Source of the DNA: Isoetes taiwanensis
Lineage: Eukaryota > Streptophyta > Lycopodiopsida > Isoetales > Isoetaceae
NCBI GenBank assembly: GCA_021234155.1
Contig: JAJEKV010000097.1
Span: forward strand, 994,001 to 1,058,000
Direction of reading: 5' to 3'
DNA length: 64,000 nt
Under the pieces are notes generated by a model. That model was not told the DNA's origin. It did no database searches and saw nothing but the letters and a program-made list of their open reading frames with translations. Positions 21,918 through 32,375 of the stretch are shown piece after piece (the stretch's first letter is position 1; every line of letters begins with the position of its first letter). Made by a program: the position numbers and the translations under genes.

Positions 21918-22868
21918 CCATATGCGTTGTGCTGATCTTTGTCTATGCAGATATGTGTTCGTGATGGTCTTATGATGATCCTACCCATATGCGTTGTGCT
22001 GATCTTTGTCTATGCAGATATGTGGTGAACCATCTTTCGTGATGGTCTTATGATGTTGATGTATGTGTTACTAACATGTATGTTTACGCTTCCGCAGCTT
22101 ATGTGGTGAACCATCTTTCGTGATGGTCTTATGATGTTGATGTATGTGTTACTAACATGTATGTTTACGCTTCCGCGGCTAGGTAGGCCCTAAGGGAGAC
22201 GGGGTAAAATGACCCCTTCACTCTTCCCACTGGGACTCGTTACGGGTGCAGTGATTGTGGAGGGCCCTGTATCAGTATGGAGCTAGTATGGGGGATAAAC
22301 TTCTGTTTGTATACGGTGAGACATCGTATACGAATAGATGGGGACTCGTTCTGGTCGCGCGCGTGATTGTGGAGGGCCCCGATCAATTATGGAGCTAGTA
22401 TGGGGGATAAACTTCTGTTTGTATACGGTGAGGCATCGTATACAAATAGATGTATGTTTACGCTTCCGCGGCTAGGCAGGCCCTAAGGGAGACGGGGTAA
22501 AATGACCCCTTCACTCTTCCTATTGGGACTCGTGGAGTGCGATGATTGTGGAGGGCCCCATGATCGGTATGAAGCTAGTATGGGGATAAACTTGTTTGTA
22601 TCTGATGAGGCATCGATAATCACAGTAGGGGCCGAATCGCGGTGAGGCAATCAGTATATCGATTGTGGAGGGCCCCCGTTTGTATCTGATGAGGCATCGA
22701 TATCACAGTAGGGGACGAATGCGATGAGGCACCGTATATTGATTGTGGAGGGCCCTGTATCAGTATGGAGCTAGTATGGGGGATAAACTCCTGTTTGTAT
22801 ACGGTGCCTGCACCGTATACAAGTAGGGGACGAATACGGTGAGGCACCCACCGTATACGAGTACGAAT
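21918..22868 (+). repeat. rearranged multicopy block of LTR-end sequence
   Basis: Segments of the LTR tail recur out of order. ATATGCGTTGTGCTGATCTT occurs near 21918 and 21984. TTCGTGATGGTCTTATGATG occurs at least three times. GATTGTGGAGGGCCC occurs at about 22253, 22367, 22543, 22663 and 22740. Variants of the GTATACGGTGAGGCA palindromic block occur several times. The copies are partial and diverged, which points to repeated slippage or template switching. Confidence 0.7.
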
Positions 22869-22924
22869 TTTAGCCTAGAAATTAGCTAGATTAGTCTATT
22901 TTAACCTCATCTTAAAAGAATTCC

Positions 22925-23010
22925 CACAGTAGCGGGAATCGAACCTCCCACCCACAGGGTTGAACCCCCCCAAACCCCCCCGTGCCAACCACTGAGGGCG
23001 GGCATCGTTT
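22925..23010 (-). repeat. tRNA-like SINE fragment with G-rich middle
   Basis: On the minus strand, an A-box-like CCTCAGTGGTTGG (22985-22998 region) is followed by two G7 runs separated by TTT (22965-22981) and then a perfect B box, GGTTCGATTCC. The layout is that of a tRNA-derived SINE head inserted in the LTR. The four G runs could fold as a G-quadruplex. Confidence 0.5.
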
Positions 23011-23519
23011 GTGTTTGAATTATAATTCTTAATTAGATTTAAGCTTTAATAATGTTAGATAATATTAATGGCCAAGCCTTAGACTTAGAACCAAGACCCT
23101 TAAGCTAGATAGAGACAAAATCTTGATAGACACCAAGACTCCGATCGACATGACGGCAAACCAAAGCACATCTTTCGACTTCCTCGACAAGGCTTAAACA
23201 GACCGAGAGGCCAAGGAGGCTGAAGGAAACAAGAAGAGGAGAGAGGGCGGAATCGAGAGCGGAAGGCCAAGGGTCAAAAGCGTGCAGAGCGTAAGCTGGT
23301 CCAACATTTTGAAGACTCAACGGCACACCGCAAAGACACGCCAAAGGAGTAACTCTAATGAAGAAAGATATGCACTTAGCCAGTCATATCAAAGGAGAGC
23401 CTTATTAATTTCGTAAATGATAAAATTTTGTTTAATATAAAGTGTTTTAGAATAAATTATAAGTGTATAAAGTTACTCAATTAAGTTGAGTTAGTAAGTT
23501 TTAGCTTTTATTGTAGTCA

Positions 23520-24080
23520 AAACAGACATCCTAGGCCAATTCGAGAGGATGTCTCACACACGCCGCCAGACGTAAAATGAAAAGTTCATTATCTGGCCCC
23601 GGGCTAACGCAGAGACCATCTTGTGGAGACCATGCCCCAAAAGTGCCCAAAACTGTTCCAAATCGACCAAATAAGGGGTCCATTCTGCGTAACTCGACGA
23701 GATAAGTAGGATTAGACCCTTATATCACCCAAATTGGACAAGTTTAACCCATTTTGAGCCAATGTCTCACACGTCGCGCCAGGACAGATAATGAAAATCT
23801 CATTTTCGGGCTGGGCGCAATGTGTGAGACCTCCAAATTTTGAACCTCCATAACTTGAGCTGCAGAGCTCCAAATCGCCTGAAATTTGTTGCGTTAGGAC
23901 CGTTAGATAGTCTAGAATCCATTTATGACCTTAAATTAGGCTAGAAATGTCAAACCCTAGCTCAAAATGACCAAAATTGCTCAAACCCTTGAATTGTTTT
24001 TCCAAACTGTAGTCTGTTTGTAGATAGAAGCATACCCCATTAGTAGCTCGCAAGTATTGCTCTCGGCTCAAAGCTGATGC
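23520..24080. other. foreign sequence inside the left LTR with an internal direct repeat
   Basis: ATGTCTCACACACGCCGCCAG (near 23551) and ATGTCTCACACGTCGCGCCA (near 23763) begin two related blocks, each followed by TAAAATGAAAA or TAATGAAAA. The rest has no counterpart in the right LTR and no coding signal. Confidence 0.4.
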
Positions 24081-24370
24081 CTTACTCCCATATGCGTTGT
24101 GCTGATCTTTATCTATGCAGATATGTGGTGAACCATCCTTCGTGATGGTCTTATGATGTTGATGTATGTGTTACTAACATGTATGTTTATGCTTCCGCAG
24201 CTAGGTAGGCCCTGAGGGAGACGGGGTAAAATGACCCCTTCACTCTTCCCACTGGGACTCGTTACGGGTGCAGTGATTGTGGAGGGCCCTGTATCAGTAT
24301 GGAGCTGGTATGGGGGATGAACTCCTGTTTGTATACGGTGAGGCACCGTATACGAGTAGGGGACGTCACA

Positions 24371-26868
24371 GCATATGATAAAGCAAAGCCCAAGGAAGGA
24401 GGGGCTTAATGGTGGCCTTATGAAATAGGAGACAATGCTGAATCGACTGCACCAACAACCTCAGGCCAGGAGAATCATCCTTACCAATGAAAATCCTCCA
24501 AATGAACTTTGATATCATCACCTTGCTTTGGAGGTGAATTTGAAATAGCCATACTTATTTATTACTCTGCCCACCGCCACGCAATATTCGATAGATCGTT
24601 TAGATATCATCGTCTTACCATTCCCATCGACTGGCCCGAGATGACCCTATCTGCACCAACCTGATATTCGGTTGCTGTCCGCCGGGATGTTATTTATTTC
24701 TGTCGTTATAGTCTGATGGATTTTTCTTGCAACAGAAAACACAGACCTTACCAAAGTCTCCGACCAAGAGTTCGTGCTGGTAGCATGTCGACTTCTGGAT
24801 TGTTGCATTAATTTGCAGCCCGCTAAAACAGTGCATGACTCTATCTCTATCCTGACTGTATCATTTTTATCCGCCATGACTCCCATTACCTCTAGTAGAC
24901 GAAGACTGTATCCTGCATCCTTCATTGACTGTGCATGGTGAATTCTATCACATGAGAGATAAGGTACAGTTGATACATGACGATAATCCCCTTTCCAGAC
25001 ATAAACAATCCTATTCACAAATGCACCATGGACCTATTTCTTCCAGTTCTGGATTCCATGGCACCGTAAGGTTGCCAGGAACTCCAGATCTCTGGCGCTT
25101 CCTAGTTGCTGGCTCGTCAGCTGGTTGCGGCACTATGATCTTCTTTCCTTTATCCATGAACTTCCGGCGCTCTGTCGGCGAGCCGGATGCTCTAGCTGAG
25201 GCAGAGTTGCGGCCGGATCGACTAGAATTCTTGAGGCGGAGCTCAACTTCCTCTCCCTCCTCTATTATAGTGTGTTATCTTTTAGGGTTACGATTCCTTG
25301 TTCCCGCTCCTTATTACGTCCGCCTTTATTAATTACTAGTCTTGTCTTATCTTGTCCTATTCTTTTTCTGATTTTTTGTATGTGCATGCAAGGAGCATCG
25401 TATAGCTCCCTATATACCTTACTGACATTTGTACTCTGACCTCCCACTTCCGTAGCTAATCATCATTAACGACTCCCTTCGTCCATTGGTTGTGTGACAC
25501 GTCAATAAGGTCCCATGCATCGTTATATATTCAGTATTGTAATCGCTATTATATTATTTTTATTCTCTACCATTCCCGTACGGTTGCAACAGCGCGTATT
25601 CGTTTTAAAATTTAGATTTTGCGATTAAGATTAGTCACACGTATTTTCCTACCGTTAGTTGTTAAACGGCTACTATTTTCGAAAATCATTCCCGAAGTTT
25701 GATTTGGCATGAATTGCTTTTCTCCCTCTGGGGGATTGACATCCCTTTTTCTGTTATCTTTTCCTGTGTTGTTGTGTGATCGTACCTCTTCTATGTCCCA
25801 TCGCAGCCGAGCTTATACCAATTAGTCTATGTCTAGCCTAGTTTAATCTATGCAATATTATCATCTGCTATTCGTTCTTTTTATAGCCATAGTCAACTCA
25901 TGAGCCTAGCCTTAGATAACTCAAAGAAAGACATCCGATTACCAGAAATAAACTAAGAAAAATTTAACAAGTACTTTTGATATTCCTGATCGCGTTCCCT
26001 ATTGTCGCAATATTTCACCATATTCAACCCTATCCAATATGTTGTTCTACTGTTCTGAGTCCGGCACTTACCTGGATATCGCAATCCGCAATCCGCAATC
26101 CGCAACTCGCAATAGTAAAATTTGATCTTAATAACTATTATTAGATCAAAACTTACTATTGCTCATACCTTAACAATGAGGCCAAATAAATATGGTAAAG
26201 AGGTTACACTCTGTAGTAACAAAGGGCAGTGGCTTCCCATCATATTCCAAGAATCTTCTACAATAGGGACATACGCGTTCAAGTGAGTCTACTAGGAAAT
26301 TTGCTTCTATAGACTCGGGTAGATAAGGATCTAGTTTAATTCCATTCTCTAGGACATTGCAGCCTTCAATAAGCCTTTCAAGTTATGGTCTGAGTTTTGC
26401 CTCCTCTTCTCAATAGCATCAAGATCTTCCTCTACAACAACCAACGATGCCACAACTTTAACTACCTCGGCTTCCTTTATATCTACCACCTATTGCACAC
26501 CTGCAGCTCCTTCCTTTGCCATTCCTTGCATCAAGCATTTGATATCTACAATTTCTTGCATATAATGCTCCTCCTTCTCCCTCAATGATTTGTAGGTTTT
26601 CTTCAACAGGCATCTTTAAGGGCGTAGATACTGCAGATGGGATTGTTCTTTAGTGGGCGCAAAATAAAATTGTTATGGCTTACAATTGTTCTTCTCTTCA
26701 TCAAGAGAAGAAAGTACTAATCTGGCATACTTACCTTCAGATTCATTCTTTTGTATAGGCAGGTGGTTGTGCTCAGTTGGATCGGTTTGTCCACTGGGGT
26801 TATAATCCTGTCTTTGCATTTTATGTTGCTCTGGTGTTTAGTTGGTGAATAAAGCTTGTCGTCCTTCC

Positions 26869-26869
<1 letters not shown>
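24371..26869. other. unique-looking stretch between the LARD and a retroposon tail
   Basis: Only an unidentified minus-strand ORF pair (24647-25270) stands out. A GCAATCC heptamer is repeated about four times at 26081-26115. Nothing else was recognised; the short frame at 26397-26588 is not supported. Confidence 0.4.
24647..25270 (-). pseudogene. unidentified ORF pair, possibly one broken coding region
   Basis: On the minus strand one frame runs from about 25270 to a TAG at 25011-25013. It is basic, with Ser/Arg-rich and ATRKRQRSG segments, and ends GPWCICE. A second frame overlaps it and runs from 25018 down to 24647 (about 123 codons, with a MKDAGYSLRLLEVMGVMADK stretch). The composition looks more protein-like than random, and a frameshift or small intron could join them. 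No domain is recognised, and no start codon is certain: the second frame begins only at a GTG. It may be a gene fragment captured by a mobile element. Confidence 0.25.

Positions 26870-26900
<31 letters not shown>
26740..26900 (+). mobile_element. 3' tail of a retroposon: AATAAA plus A31
   Basis: AATAAA at 26848-26853 is followed 16 bp later by an uninterrupted run of 31 A (26870-26900). Just upstream, GTGCTCAGTTGG and GGTTATAATCC resemble pol III boxes, but they lie too close together for an intact tRNA head. The long pure A run suggests a young insertion. The LINE begins immediately to the right. Confidence 0.55.
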
Positions 26901-26902
<2 letters not shown>

Positions 26903-27153
26903 CAAATTCAGAATCAACGACGCTTTCAAATAAGAGACCGTTTAGAGGCAGAATATATATAAGACATATGAGATACAGTTACTCCAGCAGAAGAATTCTA
27001 TTGCAGTGACCCAGACGAGAATCGCAGCGGCATACTGTATCCAGGAGTGGTGGCGGAGAACACCGGCCTCAGCCAACAAAGGAAAGCAGATATGGCAAGA
27101 CACCCGAAGCCCGGCCGGGGATCTCAAAGACTTTCGGCCAAAATGAACAAGCG

Positions 27154-27645
27154 GTGGAATGTAGAATCCGAGCATGGATGCACTCAACACATTGGCGGAG
27201 GCGACCAAGCATAACAAAAATAGTGATCTCCAGCATGGATATAAGGATAGGAGGGGTCGAGAGGACGAGCGAGGAGATGCAGCGAAGGATGAACGAAATT
27301 GAAGAAGAAAAGGCTAGGATCATGCAGAGGTTGGTTGAGTTAGAAAAAGCATATGTTGAGTTAGATGCATGGGAATCATTTGATAGAATAAAGCCGCATA
27401 TCATGGAATTTGTAGAGCAGAATAGAATTAAGCATGACGTTAGGCTGATAGGGGTAGCAGAGAAACCTAATGAAGACACATATCGAGTTGCTGCAGAAGT
27501 AGTAGAGACATTTTTCAAAGAACACCGGAGCATCATCGTCAAAGCAGTGTGGTCAAGCCAATGGAGGGGTCGGTTGAGACACATAAACGGACTTCGGGGA
27601 CATGATGTGACCAAAGGAGAGGATACCGCATGGGACCCGACCTGA
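27154..27645 (+). pseudogene. LINE ORF1-like protein, partial
   Basis: The frame encodes a Glu/Arg-rich heptad region likely to form a coiled coil (EEMQRRMNEIEEEKARIM, about residues 40-75). A stretch DVRLIGVAEKPNEDTY (about residues 95-110) follows and resembles the RNA-recognition core of L1-type ORF1 proteins, which coat LINE RNA. The first ATG is about eight codons in; the open frame itself starts at a GTG. The C-terminus turns into unlikely sequence after about residue 130, suggesting a frame break. Confidence 0.6.
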
Positions 27646-28127
27646 GGAATGGGATCAAAGTACGTGAGGCCCGACGGCCGACAACATCGGGGGCTACTGC
27701 AGAACCCGGCGAGGGCTAGGGAATTGAATCAAGCAGGGATACATGCGGGAGTCAGGACGTCAAAGTGTACTTGCACAAGAGGATCAGAGAGCAGACACTT
27801 CTAGGACAAGAACAGAATATGGAGACAGGAGGCCATAAAGTCAATAGGACTGGAGAAGGAGAAGGAGAATATCAACCCCTTGGTGGTTATCGCACAAGGG
27901 CAGGAAAGTAGGGCCTTGGGGGGAGCATCGACGGAAATGGCCCAAGAAGTGATACAGCACGGGGTAGCAGAAAGAAGCGGAAGCGGAGGCAGCGAAAACC
28001 GAATGCCATGAGCCGCAATCATGGACCCAACCTCGATCACCAAAACCAGAGGGCGACCAAGAAGGGTAGCCATGTGGGCGAACAATAACGAAACCCCCGG
28101 CTGAGCAGCCTCGAGGGAAGAGACGCT

Positions 28128-29180
28128 GACAATATGGTACTGGAACTGCACCGGATGCCCTTGGGATGATGGAGAGAGCTTGAAGAAGCTCACGGATGCG
28201 ACATAATATGTCTGGTAGAGACATGGGAACACAATATTAAGCGGCTACCAGAGGAAGAGGGTTACCAGCTATTCACATGCTGGAAAGATAAGGATTTTAA
28301 GATAGGAAGGGGAAGCGCAGGCCTAGCCTGCTATGTGAAAGAGAGTGTAGCAAACAGTGCATGCATTTTACATTCGGATATCAATAAAAGATACATAATA
28401 CTAAGTATCCAATTGCAAAACAAAAAAAATTTAATTTTGATTATAGTGTATTACCTGCCCAACAGTGACAAACTAGAACTGCTAGACCTGGGAGAGAGTA
28501 TGATGAAGTGGAAAGAACATGGGCCAATGATTCTAGTAGGGGATCTAAATCCCAGGACAGGACAGGAACAAGCACAACTCACGAGCGTAGATGAAGAGAA
28601 TGGGCAATGGACACATATGGCAATACCACAGGCTTGGAAAAGAAGCACAGAAGACAAGACAGAAATCAATGCTAAAGGTGAATTGCTGCTTGAAGTATGC
28701 ACGGCAACGGGGGTCATTATAGCTAATGGGATACAAAAATGGGAAGGATCCGGAAATTTCACGAGCCAGAATGTACACGGGAGAAGCATAGTAGACTATG
28801 TGATAATGAATAGCCAAGCAGTGGAAAACGTCTCAGACTTCAGGCTACTAGAATGGCCGACTGGGAAGAGGGAAAGTCACAGACCCATTCAGTTAACATT
28901 CAAAGGAGGTGAGCAGAGACAGGGTGATGACACACAGAAGGAATGTAACGCGAAAATGAAAATACAATTCCAGGATAAGTATGCAGATACATTGACACGA
29001 ACTATCAGAGCAGAAATGGGAAAATGGGAATGGGGAAAGCATAGGGCAGACGAGAATGGAAACGTGCTAAATGACATAATGGTGAAGGTGGCAACAGAGG
29101 TCTTCGGAAAACGAAAGAGGCCCAGGAGGAGCAATGCTTTCAGGGCCTCTGTATGGTATGACGAGAAATGCAGGGAATAA
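28128..29180 (+). pseudogene. LINE ORF2 endonuclease domain, frameshifted
   Basis: The first motif, IWYWNCTGCPWDDGESLKKL, is in one frame at 28132-28190. The rest is in another from about 28188, so a base was lost or gained near 28180. It then shows CLVETWEH, GLACYVKES, VGDLN (about 28542) and VDYVI, the metal-binding and fold-defining motifs of AP-endonuclease-like LINE nucleases. The expected SDH near the end reads ESHRP, so the catalytic Asp is replaced. A TAA at 29178-29180 ends the frame, but the same frame continues with LINE-like sequence beyond it. Confidence 0.8.
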
Positions 29181-31381
29181 AAAAGAATAGTCAGAGCACA
29201 TGTAGGCAGAGAGACATACCAGACAGAAAGAGCAACATACCTAAGAATGCTGAAGTCAAAGCGAAACAAAAATTTGGTACGACATCAATGGGGTTTGGCT
29301 AAAATGCTGAAAAGACAACCCCGGAATTTCTGGAAGGGATTTAAAGGGAAGGAAGAGGATAATAGGAAAATCGAGAATACACAGAACAACATCGCAGCAA
29401 CCGAATGGGAGAAATACCTTGAGAAACTATATAAGACAGGGGCATCCCCAATGCCAATACCCGCACTACGGGAGATGGATAACCGTGCTTCAGCATGCAG
29501 GAAGTAATGATAGCGCTAAACAGGATGGCTAATAACAAAGCCCCAGACCTCTATGGACTGACTGTGGAGCTACTAAAATATGCGGATACAGTAATTGGGA
29601 AACAGGTTACCGACATTTTCAATGGCATAATCCATACGGGGCTACCAGACAGATGGGCATACAACAGGGTAATACCTCTATACAAAGGGGGGAGCATGGA
29701 CGAACCTGGGAACTATAGGACAATAATGGTGAGCTCTATCTTTGCGAAATGGTTTGGAAAAGTTTTGGGCAGTAAATTAAAACAGTGGGCAGAAACAGAA
29801 AACCTGATAGCACAAGGACAAGCAGGCTTCAGGCCAGAACACTCAACCACAGATCATCTAGTAATCCTTCGGATACTAATAGAGCATAACAGATCTCAGG
29901 GGAGGAAAGTAGTATGCTGCTTTGTGGACTTTAGAAAGGCATTTGACAAAGTCCCGAGGGAAAAGCTCCTACAGAGACTGATAGATATGCAGGCACCGGG
30001 GGACATGGTAGGAGCAATTGCAAGACTATATCACAGGGCATATGCAAAAATGGAACAGGAAGGACAGGCGATAAATTGCGATACAGGAGTCAAACAAGGG
30101 TGCCCTCTATCCCTGACTTTGTTCGGAATATACATAGATGCATTACAAGGTTTCATAGCAGAACAGCAAGGGGACACAGACGCCCCTCACTAGGAGACAC
30201 CAAAGTACCCATTATGCTATATGCTGATGACCTAAGCATGATGGCCACAAAGAATAAGGGGATGCACTAATTACTAAAGCTACTAGAGATCTTCTGCGAA
30301 AGAACAGGGTTAACGGTAAACCTTGCAAAAACCAAAATAGTCATTTTCGGCCACAGGAACAGACACAGACCTTTCAGATATATGGGAACAGAATTAGAGG
30401 AATCAACAGAATACAGATATCTGGGATATGACGCACACAGCACGGGGAAATGGGCTAAAGGTGCGGATGCAAGGTTTCAATCAGCCATTGGGAGCTACTT
30501 CAATATGAAGAATTTCTGTAATAAAAGCAGAATAATCGACTGGAAGATCAAGTGTTATTTGTTCAGTGCAGTGGTCGCGACGATGCAATTATATGGGGCT
30601 GAGGCATGGGGACCGGACCTAACAGATAAGAAATGGGACAAACAGGAAGGGATCCTCATACAGTGGCATAAACAGGAATTTAGGGTGCGAGCAAACACAC
30701 CCCTAACAGTCATGACAGGTCAGAAACCAATGGAGGTGAGAGCATGGGAAATGACTATTAGATACCTAATAAAAGACAATGCAAAGGGTCACCCATGGAA
30801 GCTGTCAAGTATTGCAATCAACGAGTCAGCAAAAGCACACATCATCACAAGCAGTGGATGGTTTAAGGATGTAGCGATGTGGACTAGAGAAATGGGAATG
30901 AACCTGAGTGATCTAGTAAACGAGGGGAAATGGAATGAAGACTGGGCAGACAAGGCTACATGAGCATGGTTGCAAAAACACACCGGACCCAAGAGACTTT
31001 GGCTCATGACAATCTTCAATCCAGAACAGCAGATAGGGCAACAGATGTACGGAGACAATCTGCTAGGGAAGGCCAGGAGAGACGTCTTAGTGAGATTTAG
31101 GATGGGGAGCCACGATCTAAGAATTGAAAAGAACAGATGGAGGAAAATAAAAACCAGATATGTAGAATCTGTGACACTGGAAAAGTAGAGGATGAGAACC
31201 ACCTGCTCAACGACTGCCCAATGTAAGAAGACGTCAGAAACAAGTACAGAGACATAAGATGGGGACAGCCAGTACACAACCTGATGATAAGGGCAGACAC
31301 AATGAAAGATCTGGCAGATGCAATCCAGGAGATGACGACCAAACATCGAGAGGCACACAAAGAAAGAGGGCTTATAATATG
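29181..31381 (+). pseudogene. LINE ORF2 reverse transcriptase and C-terminal zinc knuckle, with stops and frameshifts
   Basis: Reverse-transcriptase blocks appear in order: IPLYKGG and NYRTIMVSS, QAGFRPEHSTTDHL, FVDFRKAFDKVP (catalytic Asp near 29930), GVKQGCPLS and MLYADDLS (near 30220). The YADD box is intact. The frame changes near 29500 and near 30185, and stops occur at about 30270, 30961 and 31186. The C-terminal CDTGKVEDENHLLNDC knuckle (about 31167-31220) is in another frame. The gene product would copy LINE RNA at the nicked target, but this copy cannot make it. Confidence 0.85.
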
Positions 31382-32375
31382 AATCGCCCAAGAGGCGAGA
31401 CATAGACGCCCACGAAACGCTCAGCTAAAAGCTGATTGATCATTCTTCCACGCCAAACATAGAACCTGGAAATCAATAATAAGTACTCTCACCTACTTTC
31501 TATATTAGGAGCACCAAGTAAACCCAATCTATGCGCATGTCATCAAAAGGATTTCAAACAAACATGGCAACGGGGGTATTAGGGTCTCCTGTTTTTTGTT
31601 ACAATATCAGTATTTTGATGTGGCAAGCTACTGTAGAATGATATGTTAAATGATCAGGCCAACAAAAAAATATGATTCGGTAGCATGTGGCGATATATAG
31701 TCCAAGGAAGCTATAATTTTAATAAAACTTACAGGTTGGTCATGTGATATAGCAGCCTTTGGCACACTCACCATTCTGCTGATTGCCCCAATAAAGGACC
31801 TTTATGGGACCTGTGCAAGCAATATAAATCTAGTAAATCCTGCTCAATTGTTGTTAAAACCAAATAACTTACCTGGTTATCCCATAAGGTTGCTATCAGA
31901 TAATTGGATTTAAGGCAGAAGCTCAAGCTTGAGATTCCATCTGATGGAGGCTGTACAACCAACCCAACACATCAGGTCAATATGGAGCTAGAACCACATG
32001 ACCATAGATGTGGATAGACCTGAATCAACATGAAGTGAGAAAATTTCGTCACAACTCGAGAGTAGCTGTGCAATTCTGTCCCAAAAACTCTGGCCACTTG
32101 CAAAATGAAGTTTGAATGAAGTTTGAAGACCCATGATAGATTTGTCAGCAAGCAGGTAACCAAAACCTAAGAAATGACCTCCGTTTGAGGAGATCTATTG
32201 CTTGCCATAGATCGCCATGCCCAGCTGCTCCGGAAAGCGGCTGCTGCCAGGTGTAGGAAAGAACTAAAAATGCTTATAGATAAGCCCATGTCTACGCTGT
32301 GTTGGGGAACATATAAAGACATGTCTCTCGTGGACAAAGTTAGTGAGACTCCTTGCCAGACTCCTTGCCAGTTTA
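31382..32375. other. gene-free stretch right of the LINE
   Basis: No coding region, terminal repeat or RNA gene was recognised. The 126-codon frame at 32198-32578 runs into the duplicated segment and has no domain. Confidence 0.4.

Larger units (their letters stand above)
14551..24370 (+). mobile_element. large LTR retroelement without recognisable gag-pol (LARD-like), left copy, lacking its 5' LTR
   Basis: The interior (14551-20492) matches, in reverse orientation, the interior of the element at 34534-42178. Orientation is fixed by a polypurine tract followed directly by an LTR starting TGTGACGTTC at 20493 and ending GGGACGTCACA at 24370. About 5.9 kb of interior shows no reverse transcriptase, integrase or protease motif in any frame, only short open frames. 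Large size, long LTRs and a non-coding interior are the marks of a large retrotransposon derivative, which depends on an autonomous partner. The 5' LTR and primer-binding site are missing: homology with the other copy stops at 14551. Confidence 0.75.
20493..24370 (+). repeat. 3' LTR of the left LARD, expanded and scrambled
   Basis: The LTR starts TGTGACGTTC and ends GGGACGTCACA. Its ends form an 8-bp inverted repeat (TGTGACGT...ACGTCACA), longer than the usual TG...CA. At 3.88 kb it is more than twice the right element's LTR (1.6 kb). The excess comes from repeated terminal-end segments at 21918-22868 and about 1.2 kb of foreign sequence at roughly 22870-24080. The proper LTR tail follows at 24089-24370. 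Confidence 0.75.
27000..31381 (+). mobile_element. decayed APE-type LINE (non-LTR retrotransposon)
   Basis: Three protein parts lie in order on one strand: an L1-ORF1-like region, an apurinic-like endonuclease, and a reverse transcriptase with a C-terminal Cys/His knuckle. At least three frame changes and several stops break ORF2, so it is dead. The exact 5' edge is unknown. The 3' end has no long A tail within the sequence after 31381. Confidence 0.85.
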
